A stretch of DNA of 64,000 nucleotides from positions 108,595,501 through 108,659,500 of the forward strand of contig CM074857.1 in NCBI GenBank assembly GCA_037501455.1, in the 5' to 3' direction. Source of the DNA: Lantana camara (taxonomy: Eukaryota; Streptophyta; Magnoliopsida; Lamiales; Verbenaceae). Below are positions 44,588 through 56,442 of the stretch, piece after piece. The stretch's first letter is position 1, and every line of letters starts with the position of its first letter. Under the pieces are notes generated by a model. The model worked only from the letters and a program-made list of their open reading frames with translations. It searched no databases and had not been told where the DNA came from. A program made the translations under genes and the position numbers.

Positions 44588-45490
44588 TCACCTTCTCGGT
44601 ACGGGTTTATAAAGCACAACGGTGACAAATTTGGAACGAAAGCGATGAGTTACTCCGAGCGCAACTACTGATCGAGGGGGTTCTCTGTTCTCTATGTAAA
44701 GATGGTTTAGAGTAACGTTCTGTGGTGATGGGATTGAAGCACTAGGGTCACTGTTTGTTGGGTGGTTTAATAAAGTATGCTGCAGGTGGGGGGGTAGGGT
44801 GGGGGGTTCTCGCCCATCGTCTTCATTTCCAGGATATGCGTTGTTGTAACTTGCTTCGGGTGAATTCGGAACGTCAAATCCAACCACACTCACTTGATCC
44901 TGCAAAAGTGATAATATGCTTGTGAGTAGTTTGTCGAGAAAGACGGAACCAGCAATTTTTTATTTTGGTTCTTTCTTTTGTCTATTTTTCCTTTATCCTT
45001 TCATTGTTTTCTATTTATATTGATGGGTGGGTATGGATTGTGGACTTAAAATGGTAGTTTTTACGAACTCTTTGACACACAAACTTGTATGTTTTCCTCT
45101 GCTTTCCAGCACTTTAGAAGTGCTTCTAAAACCAACTTGAATAAGCAAAAATAAAGCTAGAAGCACCCTAGGATCAGCTTCTAGTTTCTAGATTTAGTGC
45201 TTCTCAATTTTCCTTTTTCCAAACACTGAAGTAATTCTTCTTTAATTTTTCACTACTTTACCCTCCTACTTTGACTATTCCAACTTTTTGAAACTTTACG
45301 TTCTAATTTAATGTCTCGGAAAGCAAAACAAACACCCACAAAATTTTAGTAAGAAATTCTGAAACTTAATATAAATATATTTCGAATATAGCTCTAGACT
45401 TGAGGGGAGCAACTGCGCTAACCCCTTCCGCCTTCCAAGCTTCAGCGGTGTTTGTCAACTTACTTGGTCTTCACCATATTGGCGGTTCAT
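44588..45490 (-). CDS. KINB3: SnRK1 kinase regulatory subunit beta-3 (two coding exons)
   Basis: Regulatory beta subunit of the plant SNF1-related kinase complex, which restrains growth under low energy; it bridges the catalytic alpha and the gamma subunits. Coding exons are 45490-45464 (MNRQYGEDQ) and 44899-44588, with a 564-bp intron having donor CAA|GTAAGTT and acceptor TTTTGCAG|GATCAAG; the join keeps frame. The predicted protein is about 112 aa, the size of the short, plant-specific beta-3 type, which lacks the N-terminal extension and most of the carbohydrate-binding module. Recognisable blocks are VGFDVPNSP, SYNNAYPGNED, PPHLQHTLLN, NVTLNHLYIENRE and SVVALGVTHRFRSKFVTVV; the last two form the C-terminal association domain. 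It ends LYKPVPRR then TGA. No defects seen. It is the only host gene recognised here. Confidence 0.93.
45100..45235. repeat. Possible small MITE in the beta-3 gene intron
   Basis: Within the intron, GCACTTTAGAAGTGCTTCT, AGCTAGAAGCACC and TTAGTGCTTCT repeat an AGAAGCACT motif in both orientations. This resembles a widespread plant MITE type, but I cannot define ends or a TSD. Confidence 0.3.
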
Positions 45491-48400
45491 TGTGGCTTAG
45501 TACTCAATAGAATCAAAGAGCCTGAAGATATCATAAAATCTTCTGTTAGGATTTGCGCAAAACAGTAGGGATAAATGTGCTAGCATATGACGAATATATG
45601 TCGGGGTGACGGCAGCATTATAAGAGCTATGTATCAAGATTCTGACATTACTAATATAATCAGGCTGATATGGCCACTAGCCAGGCTGATTGGACCAGTT
45701 ACAAATTCTTGATTAATCTGATACCTCATATATTATGTATATATATATATAATAGTTTTGTGAAAACATAATAACATGATGCATATACTAATAAATCACT
45801 TAAGAATCATGTTTATAAACCAGTGCTGTAGCTTAGTGACCTTTATACTTTTTTACCTTAATTTCTACATGCTTTCTGCTATATCGCAAACAAGTCTAAA
45901 AACAAATATCATCAGAAGATATATTTTTGGAGTACAGAACTCATCAGCAATCAAATGACTATAAAACGTGAAGTGTATTACAGTGAGAAACATATAAGTT
46001 TTGGAGAAAGACTAATGAAAAAACTAAACCACATTAAGGAAAGAGAAGAGCAAAACTTCTCCCAAATGCTCTAAATTCAACAATATACATGCTTCAAGAA
46101 TATGTAATTATATCTTAGATAATCTTTCTAAGAACCTGCACGATAATTCCTAACTGTTAATGCATTAGCAATCCAAATGTTTAAAAAGCTTGAAACAGAG
46201 TTTATTGTTGCAGATCAGAAATTTTCGAATTAAAATTGTTGACATGAAACATGTTATATGGTACTCACCTCTAGGATATCAGGCCCTATCTTTGCTAACT
46301 TACAGCGTGAAGACCCCTTTTTTAATTATAGAACTAACCGTTTAAGTAAAAATCTAATTTGAAATAGAAACGCTGTTTTATGGAAAAGTTCCATCATTCC
46401 TACAGAAGATCATCAAAGACTTCCAAGGGAAAGTCTTAATGAGAGTACATGAGAGGCTTGCACCTACATAAATAAGTAAAACAATGTTTGATTGGGATGC
46501 ATAGGCCTATGCGACTTCAATTACTTATTCTCCAACGATCATTATGATTATTTAAACTTAAGGTAGGGGAGTAATCCTATTAAGAACAGAACGAAGAAAA
46601 ACTTGCTAGACATGCATAAAATACTATTTACATGTGCACACAATACTTCATTCGAAGGGAAGAGAAATCTGTTGTTAGGTGTCATGGTATTTTATTGAAG
46701 TGTTTAATTTGTGTAGATGTATGAAATACTACATTTAGGGGAAAACAATAATTCTACAGAAAGGGGTCATAGCATTTCATAAATATTTTTGATAAAAGTC
46801 CCTTCATCATACAAATGATCCTGATCGATATTTTCTGCGACATAATAAAAGTCAAGGTTTTGTTCCTCTCTCTAAATTAGCTTGTTCATTAATGTGATTT
46901 ATGGACATAAAACATTTTCATCAAATTCTTTTCCTTCAAAAAGCTAAAATATCATCAGGTAAAATGGAAACTAGTAGGATTGAAAGATGCAAAAATAAGA
47001 AAGAAAGCATTATTTACCTGGCAAAATGTAAGACAGGATATTTATTTGATTATTACAAGTTCATTCGCTCCGTATGTAAAACCTAATTTGTCTATCTGGA
47101 ACACTTTGTGTGGAAAATATAAGTCATCCTATTTTTCGATTATTAAATTTTGGATAAAAACCTAATGGAATGAAATGAGCTAGTTCACAGATCTAGTGAG
47201 GTAGTTTTTATTCATAAACTCATTCGCCTTGTTTCTTTAGCATTTACTACTATACATACATAAATATTATGTGTATTCGAGCAACAATAAACAGAATCGA
47301 AATGTTCAAGCTCAACCACGAGCCAAGCCAAAGACCAACTAAGCTCAGCTTATTTGCATCCATAATTTATTGTATACTTAGGTACAACTAACAATTCAGT
47401 GGAGATTTCCCATCAATTGACAACCCCGAGTGAAATCATATTAAACTCTAATGATGATGTATAGGTGCGTTTTACACGTGACTTGATTATGTCTACACTA
47501 ATTATATCCCACATGGTGACATAACAATGCGGTAACCGACAACTCTACTGCCGCGGACCCGTTGACAACCCCAAGATAGCATTTACAGTATCTGGCATGG
47601 GCTCCTGAGAACATTTTTAACGCATTCTCTTTATTCGGTCATCATTTAATGATGTTACGTGTAGCATCGAGGTTACTCATCATGCAGAGCACCAAGTGTT
47701 AAAAATTGTTTCCACCCTCTTCAGCTTATTCGACACGTCACCAATAACCAACACGTAGAAAAACAAATAGATGCCAACTCAAAATGCCACCGTCATGACA
47801 CAATAGTTGATGGCATCTTCATTATCAAATCGTTCCACCATTAGAAACCTCAATAAACATACATTTAACTAAATCTTGCCAACAATAAAAGCAATATACT
47901 TCAGAATTCCCTAAGAAAGAAAATCCAAAAAAGGAATAAACTGATCTAAAGGCAATAATCACATGGGTAATTTTCATATTTTTCATCACAAGTAACATAA
48001 TTCTTCTTTCCTACTTTCTTACTAAAGGAAATTGGGGCAAGAGTCAAATTCAGGTAATCACATGCAAGGCCGACCAAATTTCGAGCCGCACAATTCCTTA
48101 ATTCAAATGCATATATCAACCAACAACCCAGATACAAGAAACATCATAGATGCAGAAACGAACCTGATTAAAGTAGGCTCCGCCACTTCAATTATCAATC
48201 AACAGACTCCCAAGGCACAATTCACCTCTCCAAGACTTAATGCAGAAAGCAAAAAATTACAGTCAAAACATTTGAATAGAATTCCAGACACAACAAAATT
48301 CATCTGCAAATAATCCCATACAATTGAACCCAAAAAATAAAAATTAAAAAAACATCCCATGACATATTTGCACGAATGAGGGACACCCAGTACCCAAAAA

Positions 48401-48830
48401 CGCCCAAAAATCAAGAAATTTAGGGAAAGAAACAACAAATTCAGAATCCAATTTAGTTAGTCCCACCTCCCGTACAAACAGGAATCAAATAAAACCCCGT
48501 GAAAAAGAACCCACCAAGAATTTCAAGAAAGGGAAACAAACAAACTCGTAGAGGGGAGAATCCATACCTGCAGAATGGGTTGGTAGAGGTACAAGGAGCA
48601 GTGAAAGAAGGGCAATAATTAACGTTCGTGAGAATTGGAAAAGGAGAAAAATTAAAAATATCATTTTTAACAAATTTGCTTATATATATATATATATAGC
48701 TTATGAGAGAAGGAAAGTGGATTATTACCTAGTCGAATCCGCCAATAGATTCTTAAGGAATCGTGTGTGTGAGAAACAGAGGTGTTTCACAGAAGAATAA
48801 ATTGGAAGAACAAATCTCATTTCTGCAAAT
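45491..48830 (-). other. KINB3: 5' UTR and long leader intron(s) of the beta-3 gene
   Basis: Just upstream of the ATG an acceptor-like ATATCTTCAG (ending at 45522) suggests that the exon with the start codon is 45521-45464. A donor-like ACTAG|GTAATAAT at 48728 follows a CT-rich leader (about 48730-48830) and could be the end of the first, non-coding exon, giving a leader intron of about 3.2 kb. A second acceptor-like site (long pyrimidine tract, TTCTGCAG, near 48568) and a GTGAGTAC near 46266 leave room for more untranslated exons. Which are used cannot be settled from sequence alone. No other gene was seen in this stretch. Confidence 0.5.
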
Positions 48831-48839
48831 ATTAAAAAT

Positions 48840-48960
48840 AATAATAATAGTAATATGGAAGAAATTGGGCCTTATATTAGTTAAAATTGGGCTTTAAATG
48901 AATATATAAGTTTTCCAATATTTGGGCTGATTTTGAAAGGGCCTGCTCCAATTAAGTGAT
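48840..48960 (-). promoter_or_regulatory. KINB3: Probable promoter of the beta-3 gene
   Basis: On the minus strand four GCCC-type elements (GGCCCAAT near 48864-48872, AGCCCAAT near 48886-48893, AGCCCAAA near 48921-48930, GGCCC near 48937-48946) cluster upstream of the presumed leader. GGCCCA elements are typical of constitutive plant promoters. A (TA)n run at 48676-48695 lies within the presumed first intron and is not the TATA box. Confidence 0.55.
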
Positions 48961-49009
48961 CTGTTGAGTGAAGAAGTAATCTTTTGATTTAGATACATAA
49001 GGGCCAGCG

Positions 49010-49150
49010 ATTCGAACATGACACGATACGAATACGATGACACAATTTTTTTATTTAATTTTTTATATGAGAAATATTGGACACGATATCCGACGAGTGT
49101 CCAACACGACACGACATGATACTGAAAAATGATATTTTTAAAAATATTTG
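49010..49150. repeat. Dispersed repeat, copy 2 (partner at 180-305)
   Basis: Contains ATATGAGAAATATTGGACACG, CGATATCCGAC, CAACACGACACGAC and TTTTTAAAAATATTTGTGCATTG in the same order as the copy near the window's left end. Lies upstream of the beta-3 promoter. Confidence 0.5.
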
Positions 49151-49360
49151 TGCATTGAAGGATGACAGTTATTGTTTACAATGTGATCAAAATTTTCGTT
49201 TAAAAGTTTGGATTCATTGACACGATGTAAGGGTCGGGCTAATCGAGAGATCTATATTTAGTGGATTTCGTAATTATTTTTATAGGGAAAATCTCATTTT
49301 TCGTTTTTCAATTTTGGTCTTTTTTGTTTTTGGTTCTGACCTTTTGACCTTTATCACAGT

Positions 49361-49738
49361 TAGGGGTGGCAATATGGATTAAAATCCATGAATTCAATCC
49401 AATCCATTAGAATTGGATCGGATTGGATTTAATAAATTTTAAATTGGGTCAAATATGGACTGGATTAGTGAGGGGCATTTTGGAAAGTAATGGGTCAAAT
49501 GTAATAGTGATGGGCATTTTGGATATTTAGACATTAGAGTCAAATATGAATCCATTAAAAATCCGGTGTTAACCCATGAATGATCCCAAAAAATCCATTA
49601 CAATCCGCTAAAAATTCATTATAATCAAATCCGTTATGGATCCGCTAATATTTCAATCCATTTTGAATCCAATCCATATGGATCCAATCAATTTAATCCA
49701 ATCCAAATTCAATCCAATCCATCCATTTGCCACCCCTA
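49361..49738. mobile_element. hAT-type MITE (378 bp), TSD ATCACAGT
   Basis: TAGGGGTGGCAA and TTGCCACCCCTA form the terminal inverted repeats, flanked by perfect 8-bp duplications ATCACAGT (49353-49360 and 49739-49746). The interior is full of ATCCAATCC and GGATTGGAT units in both orientations. No ORF. Confidence 0.92.
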
Positions 49739-49746
49739 ATCACAGT

Positions 49747-50287
49747 TAATCCTTTTCATTATAATTTTTATAAATCATTTGTATTTTTTGTGGAACAAAT
49801 TTTGTGGAACAAATTTTGGAACTTTATTTAATTTTTCCTTCAAAATTTAAGTTGACATACTTATGTAGATTACTAGTAATTAAAAAAATAAAGAAAAATA
49901 TATGAATGGTGGGGACTATAAGCAGAGTTATTAAAAAGTATGTTAACTTAGATTTTAGAGGAAAATTTGAGGGAAATCCGCAAATTTGTCACTTAAGACA
50001 CGAAGGACAAAACTTGAGATAAATTATAATGAAAAGAATTAAATATGATTAAAGTAAAAAGATTGAGATTAAAATTAAATAATGACAAAATTGAACGAGG
50101 AAAAATGTTTTTCCTTATTTAAATAATGACTATAAGAATATGTTTAATGTATCTCATGATTATTCAAGAGTTTAAATAAGGGAAGAATCCATATTTAAAA
50201 TCAAGGAAGTGTCTATTAGAGTGAAGTCTTCCTTCGTTAATTATGGTAAGGATTACCACTCTTCCACCTATAAATACGAGTCATCTC
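49747..50287. other. AT-rich DNA ending in a TATA-like promoter context
   Basis: No ORF of note. At 50268-50277 CCTATAAATACGAG is a good TATA box, and the Tekay-type LTR at 50288 starts about 20 bp after it. The DNA on the other side of that insertion (59498-60190) ends with a TGTACTCACATTCATTAAAA stretch reminiscent of old LTR 3' ends, so the two flanks may be one older LTR or a promoter and leader. Class unresolved. Confidence 0.35.
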
Positions 50288-51677
50288 TGTGACACCCCAT
50301 TTTTTCGGCAATCCAGGTATAACGTCGTCACGAGTGAGTTTTATTGCATAATTTATTTGTTTTAATTGTACATGTGTGACGTTGCATGCCTAACGTGTCT
50401 ATATGAATTTCATTTCACGTTATTTATTGCCTTAGAACTTGTTTATTATGTGTTTGGACTCGAAAGTCCATTTAACTGAAGATTAGGGACCTAATCGGAA
50501 TTAGGGTTTTTGAGTCGTTTCTTGGCTAACTTGAGCTCGAGGATTCGAATTCGAATTCCGACTTTGCCATTGGATTTTTTTCGACGATTCGGCCCCAATG
50601 AAACTAGCTTCGCCTTTTTCTACAACCGTTTGAACCCTCTACCGATTTAATTTCTAACCTTTGAATCGAACCTGTCGTGAACCGAACCAAACCAGTTCTC
50701 TTGGCCTTAAAACCAGACCAACCTTCTTTTCTTCCTCATTTTGCTTCATCACGTTTCAAGAAGGAGAAGAGAGAAGAGATTGGCACTATTCATTCCCGAC
50801 CTTTGAGCTCAAGTTTCGGCTTCCTCGCTCGCCCGATCAACGATCTGAGGTAAGATTTGAATTCCTCTCTTCGAGTGCTTCGATTTCTCCCGATTGAATC
50901 TTATTTTAAGTGCTTGAATCCTTGCCTATTGAAGATGATGAATAGCGTGAAAAATATGAAATTTGCTCTCAATGTGCTCATATGTGGTTTAATCAAGCTA
51001 GAATCGAAGTATGTTGTTCTCGTGAGTGTGCTTGTCGATTATTTGTTGCAATTTTGTTCATTTCTTGCCTAGAACTTGAAACACCATTGTTACACCTTGT
51101 TTGAGCTTTCATGTTATCTCTTGTTTTAGCTTGATTCATGGATTTACATATATGTGTCTAGTTTTATTTTCAAGAAACAAAACTCAATTCTCATTTCTCA
51201 AACTCAAGTTATGCCCGTTTTCCTATAGATTATCCGTTTCGAAATACTATCAGCTTTGGTCTAATTTCACTCGAAACCTCTTTTCGTGTTTTTATTCCGT
51301 TTTTCTCATACCTCTCCACGTCTAAACTTGTTCCTAGCTTATTTTATCATATGTATGTGTATGTATTTGTTCTTATACGCATTTTATGTTGCTTTAGTAA
51401 TGTGATATGTGTTCATAAATGAATAAATGTCACTATATGCCTTTCGTTTACCTTTGTTTGCATTAATTGTCCACATGAACATGCCTTAATGTGTTTTAAG
51501 CATATGTTAAGTTATGAAATACATTTCTTTGCACAAAATGAGTTTGAATATGAACTTTGCCTATGTATTTACATCTCTTAAATGCTTATGCATACGCCGG
51601 GCGTCTATGTGCTTCATCCTTGAGTCTAAGTTCTATATTTATGTCTTCAGTTTGTTCAGGTACACCCGGTGTGGTGT

Positions 51678-53636
51678 TGTTAGGAATAGTGCCCTAGAAA
51701 GCCGATTGTATATCCGCTTTGTGCTTTTTCTTATTGTAATCACAGACAATCTTTGAATGAAATAACGAATTGAGGCAACACTTCTTTATATGATCTTGTT
51801 TGGTATGCGTTTACTTTAGCTGTGCATGTATGAGAACTCCCCTAATCCTGATGACTTTAGGACTCTACCATTTAGGTGAAATGGTTCATGAAACGAGCCC
51901 TATATCACATAAGTCATGATTAGTAAAATATACTCCAAGCCGATGAGTCCTACAGACAGTGGGAGTGTCAACCTGACTCCTCTAAGGCTTGCTTGTGGGA
52001 TCACACCCTTAAGAAGGACCACCTTGTTTCATGGAGGTGCAAAGTGTATAGTTGATACGTGCGTGATACATGAGGGTGCTTACTTTAATAAGTAAGTTCA
52101 CTGAGGTGCCCCGTGTGAGAACATTCCTAAATGGGAAAGGAAGTTTCTATTTCAGGAAATGGAAACTTCCAGATTAGGAAATATCTCACGAGTCATTGAT
52201 GTGATTAATTGATCCTTAGACTTGAGGTTCCTTGTCACTTTATGAGTTAACTCTGTAGTCTTAGGTATAAGCTTTAAAGGGTGTCGCCTTAGACAACTGA
52301 TTCAAGGCTTATGCTGGGGCTACACAAGTGATTCATGAAAGTGAATGAGAATCAAGAAAGGACCTACACTTGCATTTGCAAGGTGATCTCTTATTATGTA
52401 AGTCATTCATATGCCATATGGAGTCCTTAGCCAAGGCAGTAGATCAAGACATCAAGAAAAGGGTTTCTTGGATTGAGATCAAATGGATATGAAATGCACT
52501 TAGCTTTAAGACCGGATTATTAGGGTTCTGATTATTCCCTTACCCTAGATCTTGGTTGAGAGATAGTAAGTAGGAGGATTGTATCTCACATGAATCAATG
52601 AATTAAAGGTTCTGTCGAATCCGAACATTCCAATTCAGCTAGGAGTTAAACACCTGTTGCTAGACTATGGTCGTTTAATCTGTGGACTGATTAATTAATT
52701 AGTGAATTAATTAATTAGGGTCACTGCTAATTGAATTGGGAACCTAGAGGGTCACACACAACAACTTGGTTACATGAGTTGAGGCTTAAAAATGATTAAA
52801 CGAGTTAATCGGGCCTAGAGGGTTCCACACGTGTGAAACCACACGTGTGGGTCACGTGAGTGACACGTGTCCTTGTGACACGTGTCCCACACGTGTGAAT
52901 ATATATATATTGTATATATATATATTGAATAATTAAATGTGTTAATTATTTAATAGACTTTGGTTTAATTTTGAATTAAAAAGAAAGTCTAATTTTGGAG
53001 AAAAATAATCTAGTTAATTAATTATGAATTAATTAATTAGATAAAATAAGTTATTTATTTTAAATAAATAAAGTATAAAATTATCCAAAAATAGTTTGGA
53101 TATTTTTAGCTCTCTTGAAAGTTGATTTGAATTAGAATTCAAAGTCAAAGTTGGAAATTACTTGATGATCAAGTAATAGGAGAGAGAGGAACCAAATCCT
53201 TGCCCAACAAGGAATAGGATCGGCGCCCCTCTCCCTTTCCTATATATAGGGGAGCTCATGCTCCCCTTTAGAATTAATTGGCAATTCTTTTGGTTCATGT
53301 GTTGAACAACTTCCTTTCTCCAAGATTAAATAAAACCCTAGGTTAAGCCTAAACACTAACTAGAGAACTAGCATCCTTACTAGTTAGATTGTGATCAAGT
53401 TGGTGGACTTTCTCTAGAGACTTCAAGTTAGAAGTTTGAAGATTCGAGCTTTACCAAGGAGAAGGGATCAAGCCGCGAGAAGAGCGTTCTTGGGTGGCTT
53501 GAAACGCTTCAAGAAAGAATAAAAGAAAAGTAAGTTTTCTATCTCTACGAATTTGGTTACACGATTGCGAGTCCACGGTCCTTTTGTTGGGAAATTTTTT
53601 TAAATTCCGCTGCTTTCTGATTCGTGTTTTCCAACA
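51678..53636 (+). mobile_element. Family X solo LTR, copy E, TSD GGTGT
   Basis: 1959 bp, TGTTAGGAATAG to TTTTCCAACA, flanked by GGTGT (51673-51677 and 53637-53641). Same subfamily as copies B and C. G-box block with at least six ACGTG cores at 52825-52899, a TA run, TATATATAGG at 53241-53250 followed by a GGGGAGCTCATGCTCCCC hairpin. Uninterrupted, so it shows the empty site for the MITE in copy B. Confidence 0.95.
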
Positions 53637-53846
53637 GGTGTTTCGTTAGCCGTGTTGATTTCGGGGTGGATCCATCGTCTCGTTCAGTTCTGTTCGTGTA
53701 AGGTGAGGTTAGGTTATAGTTAAACCCTATGAAACGTGCTCGTTTTCTATGCATGCGAACTATAACCTTAAGTATAAGTAAATATGTGCTAAATATGTAA
53801 GTTTATGACTTTGTTAAGCCTTTGTAAGTATGACACGCTATGTACG

Positions 53847-55768
53847 TGTTAGGAATAGTGCCCTTAAAGCAGCTTTTGGCCTTACTATTTCCTTGTAATA
53901 TCACAAACAGTCTTTGAATAATAAACGAGATGATTTTGTTCATAGGCATTCACTTCTTTATGTGCTTATTTATGTCTGTTTGGGTTGACTATGTTTTTGT
54001 ATGTATTGAACTCCTCTAATCCGATGAGGCCGTTAAGAACTTTGTTGTTATAGGAACGACACATGAAACAAGTTCTTGACTCCATAGGCTAGGATTAGAA
54101 ACTTCTCCAAGTCGAGAGTCCGATAGACAATGGGAGTGTCGACCTTGACTCTGTTGAGACTTGCTTATGTGATTATGTCCTTTTGAAGGATCACTCAGTT
54201 TCATGGAGTGATAAGTGCATACGATGATGCGTTCATAATACATGAGGGTAATTGTTACTAGAACTTCATCAATGAGATGTCCCGCGTGAGAATATTCCTA
54301 AATGGGAAAGAAAGTCTCCTAGAAACTTCCAGATTAGGAAATATCTCACAGGTCAATAACGTGATTCATTAATCCTTAGACTTGAGATTCTGTAATGTCT
54401 CACATGAGCTAACTCTGTAATCTTTGATATAGGCTCAAAAGGGTGTCGTCATATAGACACCTGAACCACGACCTATGTTGGGATTACACAAGTGGCATTT
54501 GTAGAATTAGTAGAATCAACAAAGGACCTACACTTGTTGCAAGAACAAGAATGATCTCTTACTGATTGAGTTGTTCGTAGTCCATTAAACTTAAACCCTT
54601 GGCCAAGGTGGATAAAAGATCAAGACATCAAGAAATTGGGGTTTTCTTGGATGGAGGTCTAAATGGATATGAAACGAACTTAACTTTAAAGATCAAGAAT
54701 ATTTTGGCTCTGAGAATATTCTCATGCCTTAGTTCTTGATTGAGGGACGGAGTTGTTGGAGGATCGTATTTCACTATATGTTATTGACTGAAAGGTTCTT
54801 CGATTCATTTCGTTATTCGGCTAGGGGTCACACATCCATTGCTAGATTACGATAGTGTGATCTGTGAAGTGATTAATTAATTAGTGAATTAATTAATTAC
54901 TGTCACTGCTGATCGAATAATGAACCTATAGGGTCACACACAAATGCCAGGACACGAGGGTTATGGTAGGATGTTAATATGATTAACGAAGGATCAAATT
55001 GTTGATCGAAACGTGAGTAGCTGCCACGTATCGAGCACACGTGGCACGTACGAATCTCCAGCGTGTAATTTTATTTCACGCGAAGTCTTTTCTAGAATTA
55101 ATTAATTAAATTGTAATTAATTAATTTAAGTCTTTTAATTAATTTTGAATTAATTATTAAGATTATATTTCTCAAGCTTAACCCAATAAATAATTAATTG
55201 AGAATTAATTAATTTATTGAATCTTGACTTTTAGCTTTAGGAAAGTTGAAAAGTCTAACTTCCTATTGTAGGAGAGAGAGAAAATTATTCTTGCAAGACT
55301 TGGAGAATAAGTTAGGAACTTATTTTTCCAATTAAATTAAATAATTAATTAGTTAATTAGTGAGTAAGAAAACTAATCCCATTGGGTCTTGGAAACCCTA
55401 AGGGGTTCGAACCCCACATGTATAAATAAGGGATTTGGGGCTTCTCTTATTCTTTAGACCAACACTCACGAAGTGTTAAGTTTTTGAGAAAAATAAAAGA
55501 AAAGTTTTCAAAGTAAAACTCTAGCCATTAACACAAGTTATAGAACTAGCATTCTCACTTGCTTGATCGTGTTCTAGGACTGGTGTGGATACGCTTTAGA
55601 GGATCGCTGCTTTGGGATCTATCGAGAACCGTTCGAGGGACAGTAGAAAGCTTCAATCTACGTAAGTTTCTAAACACCCTAAGATACGATACGAGAATTG
55701 CAAGTCCATGATCAATCTTTTGGAAAAATTTTAAATTTTCGCTGCGTTTCTGCTCTAGTTTTCCAACA
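53847..55768 (+). mobile_element. Family X solo LTR, copy F, TSD GTACG
   Basis: 1922 bp, TGTTAGGAATAGTGCCC to TTTTCCAACA, flanked by GTACG (53842-53846 and 55769-55773). Second subfamily with copy D. Fewer G-box motifs (about 55020-55085) than other copies; TATAAATA at 55421-55428. Confidence 0.95.
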
Positions 55769-56442
55769 GTACGAGCCTATGTAAGCTTGTTTTGATTCGG
55801 TATGGTTTGTTATGTTTTGCAACATTAAACTATGCTTCAAACCGTGTGCCTCTTATGAGCCGAGTGTTGTAAGCTTTGGATATGTTATGAATTTGACACG
55901 GAGAGGTATGTAAAGCATAGTTGTTGCAAGGTAAGGTATGTCATAAGTTATGTTCTGTAGCGGGTTATGTTTGATATGCTCTGGTATGATTTGTTCTGGT
56001 ATGATGGGCGCCAGAGATTGTAGGTTAGGAATCCCTGACGATATCGGGCGGTCGGGCTCGGCCTAGACATAGTCTCCAAGTTTGATAGGACTAACCCAGA
56101 ACCCGCCAGGAGGTTTGATAGGGGGATGGGAACCTGAGGGTTGAGTGTGCGGCTCCCCTCGTCTGTATGGATGGTTAGGGTCGCACAACCCTTCCATCAC
56201 CGGAGAAGGAGGTATGTATGATATGTTTGTTTTGTTTGATATGATATGATTCGTATGAGGAGTCCAGGATTAGATTTGTTACTCGTACCCGCCGAGTTAT
56301 GTATGTATACTCTGTTAAAGTTCGTGAAACGGGGATAGACTCATAATTAAAATAAAATATGGATTTTTTTAAAGTATAAGCTATAGTGTGAGATGATTTG
56401 ATATGATAAGGTATGTTTTGATATGTTTAGATACGTATGAAT

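Noticed and set aside
44588..44905. Beta-3 subunit as a single-exon gene starting at the ATG near 44905
   Set aside because: That ATG precedes a strong acceptor (TTTTGCAG); a short upstream exon at 45490-45464 with a GTAAGT donor joins in frame and gives a normal N-terminus.
48485..48673. 62-codon minus-strand ORF with a hydrophobic start, possible secreted peptide
   Set aside because: It spans a likely splice acceptor in the leader of the beta-3 gene and has no relative that I recognise; hydrophobicity follows from T-rich DNA.
50288..50300. Start of the Tekay-type solo LTR at 50290 (TGACACC)
   Set aside because: Starting at 50288 (TGTGACACCCC) matches the TGTAACACCCC start of the complete element and gives near-matching 5-bp flanks; 50290 gives none.
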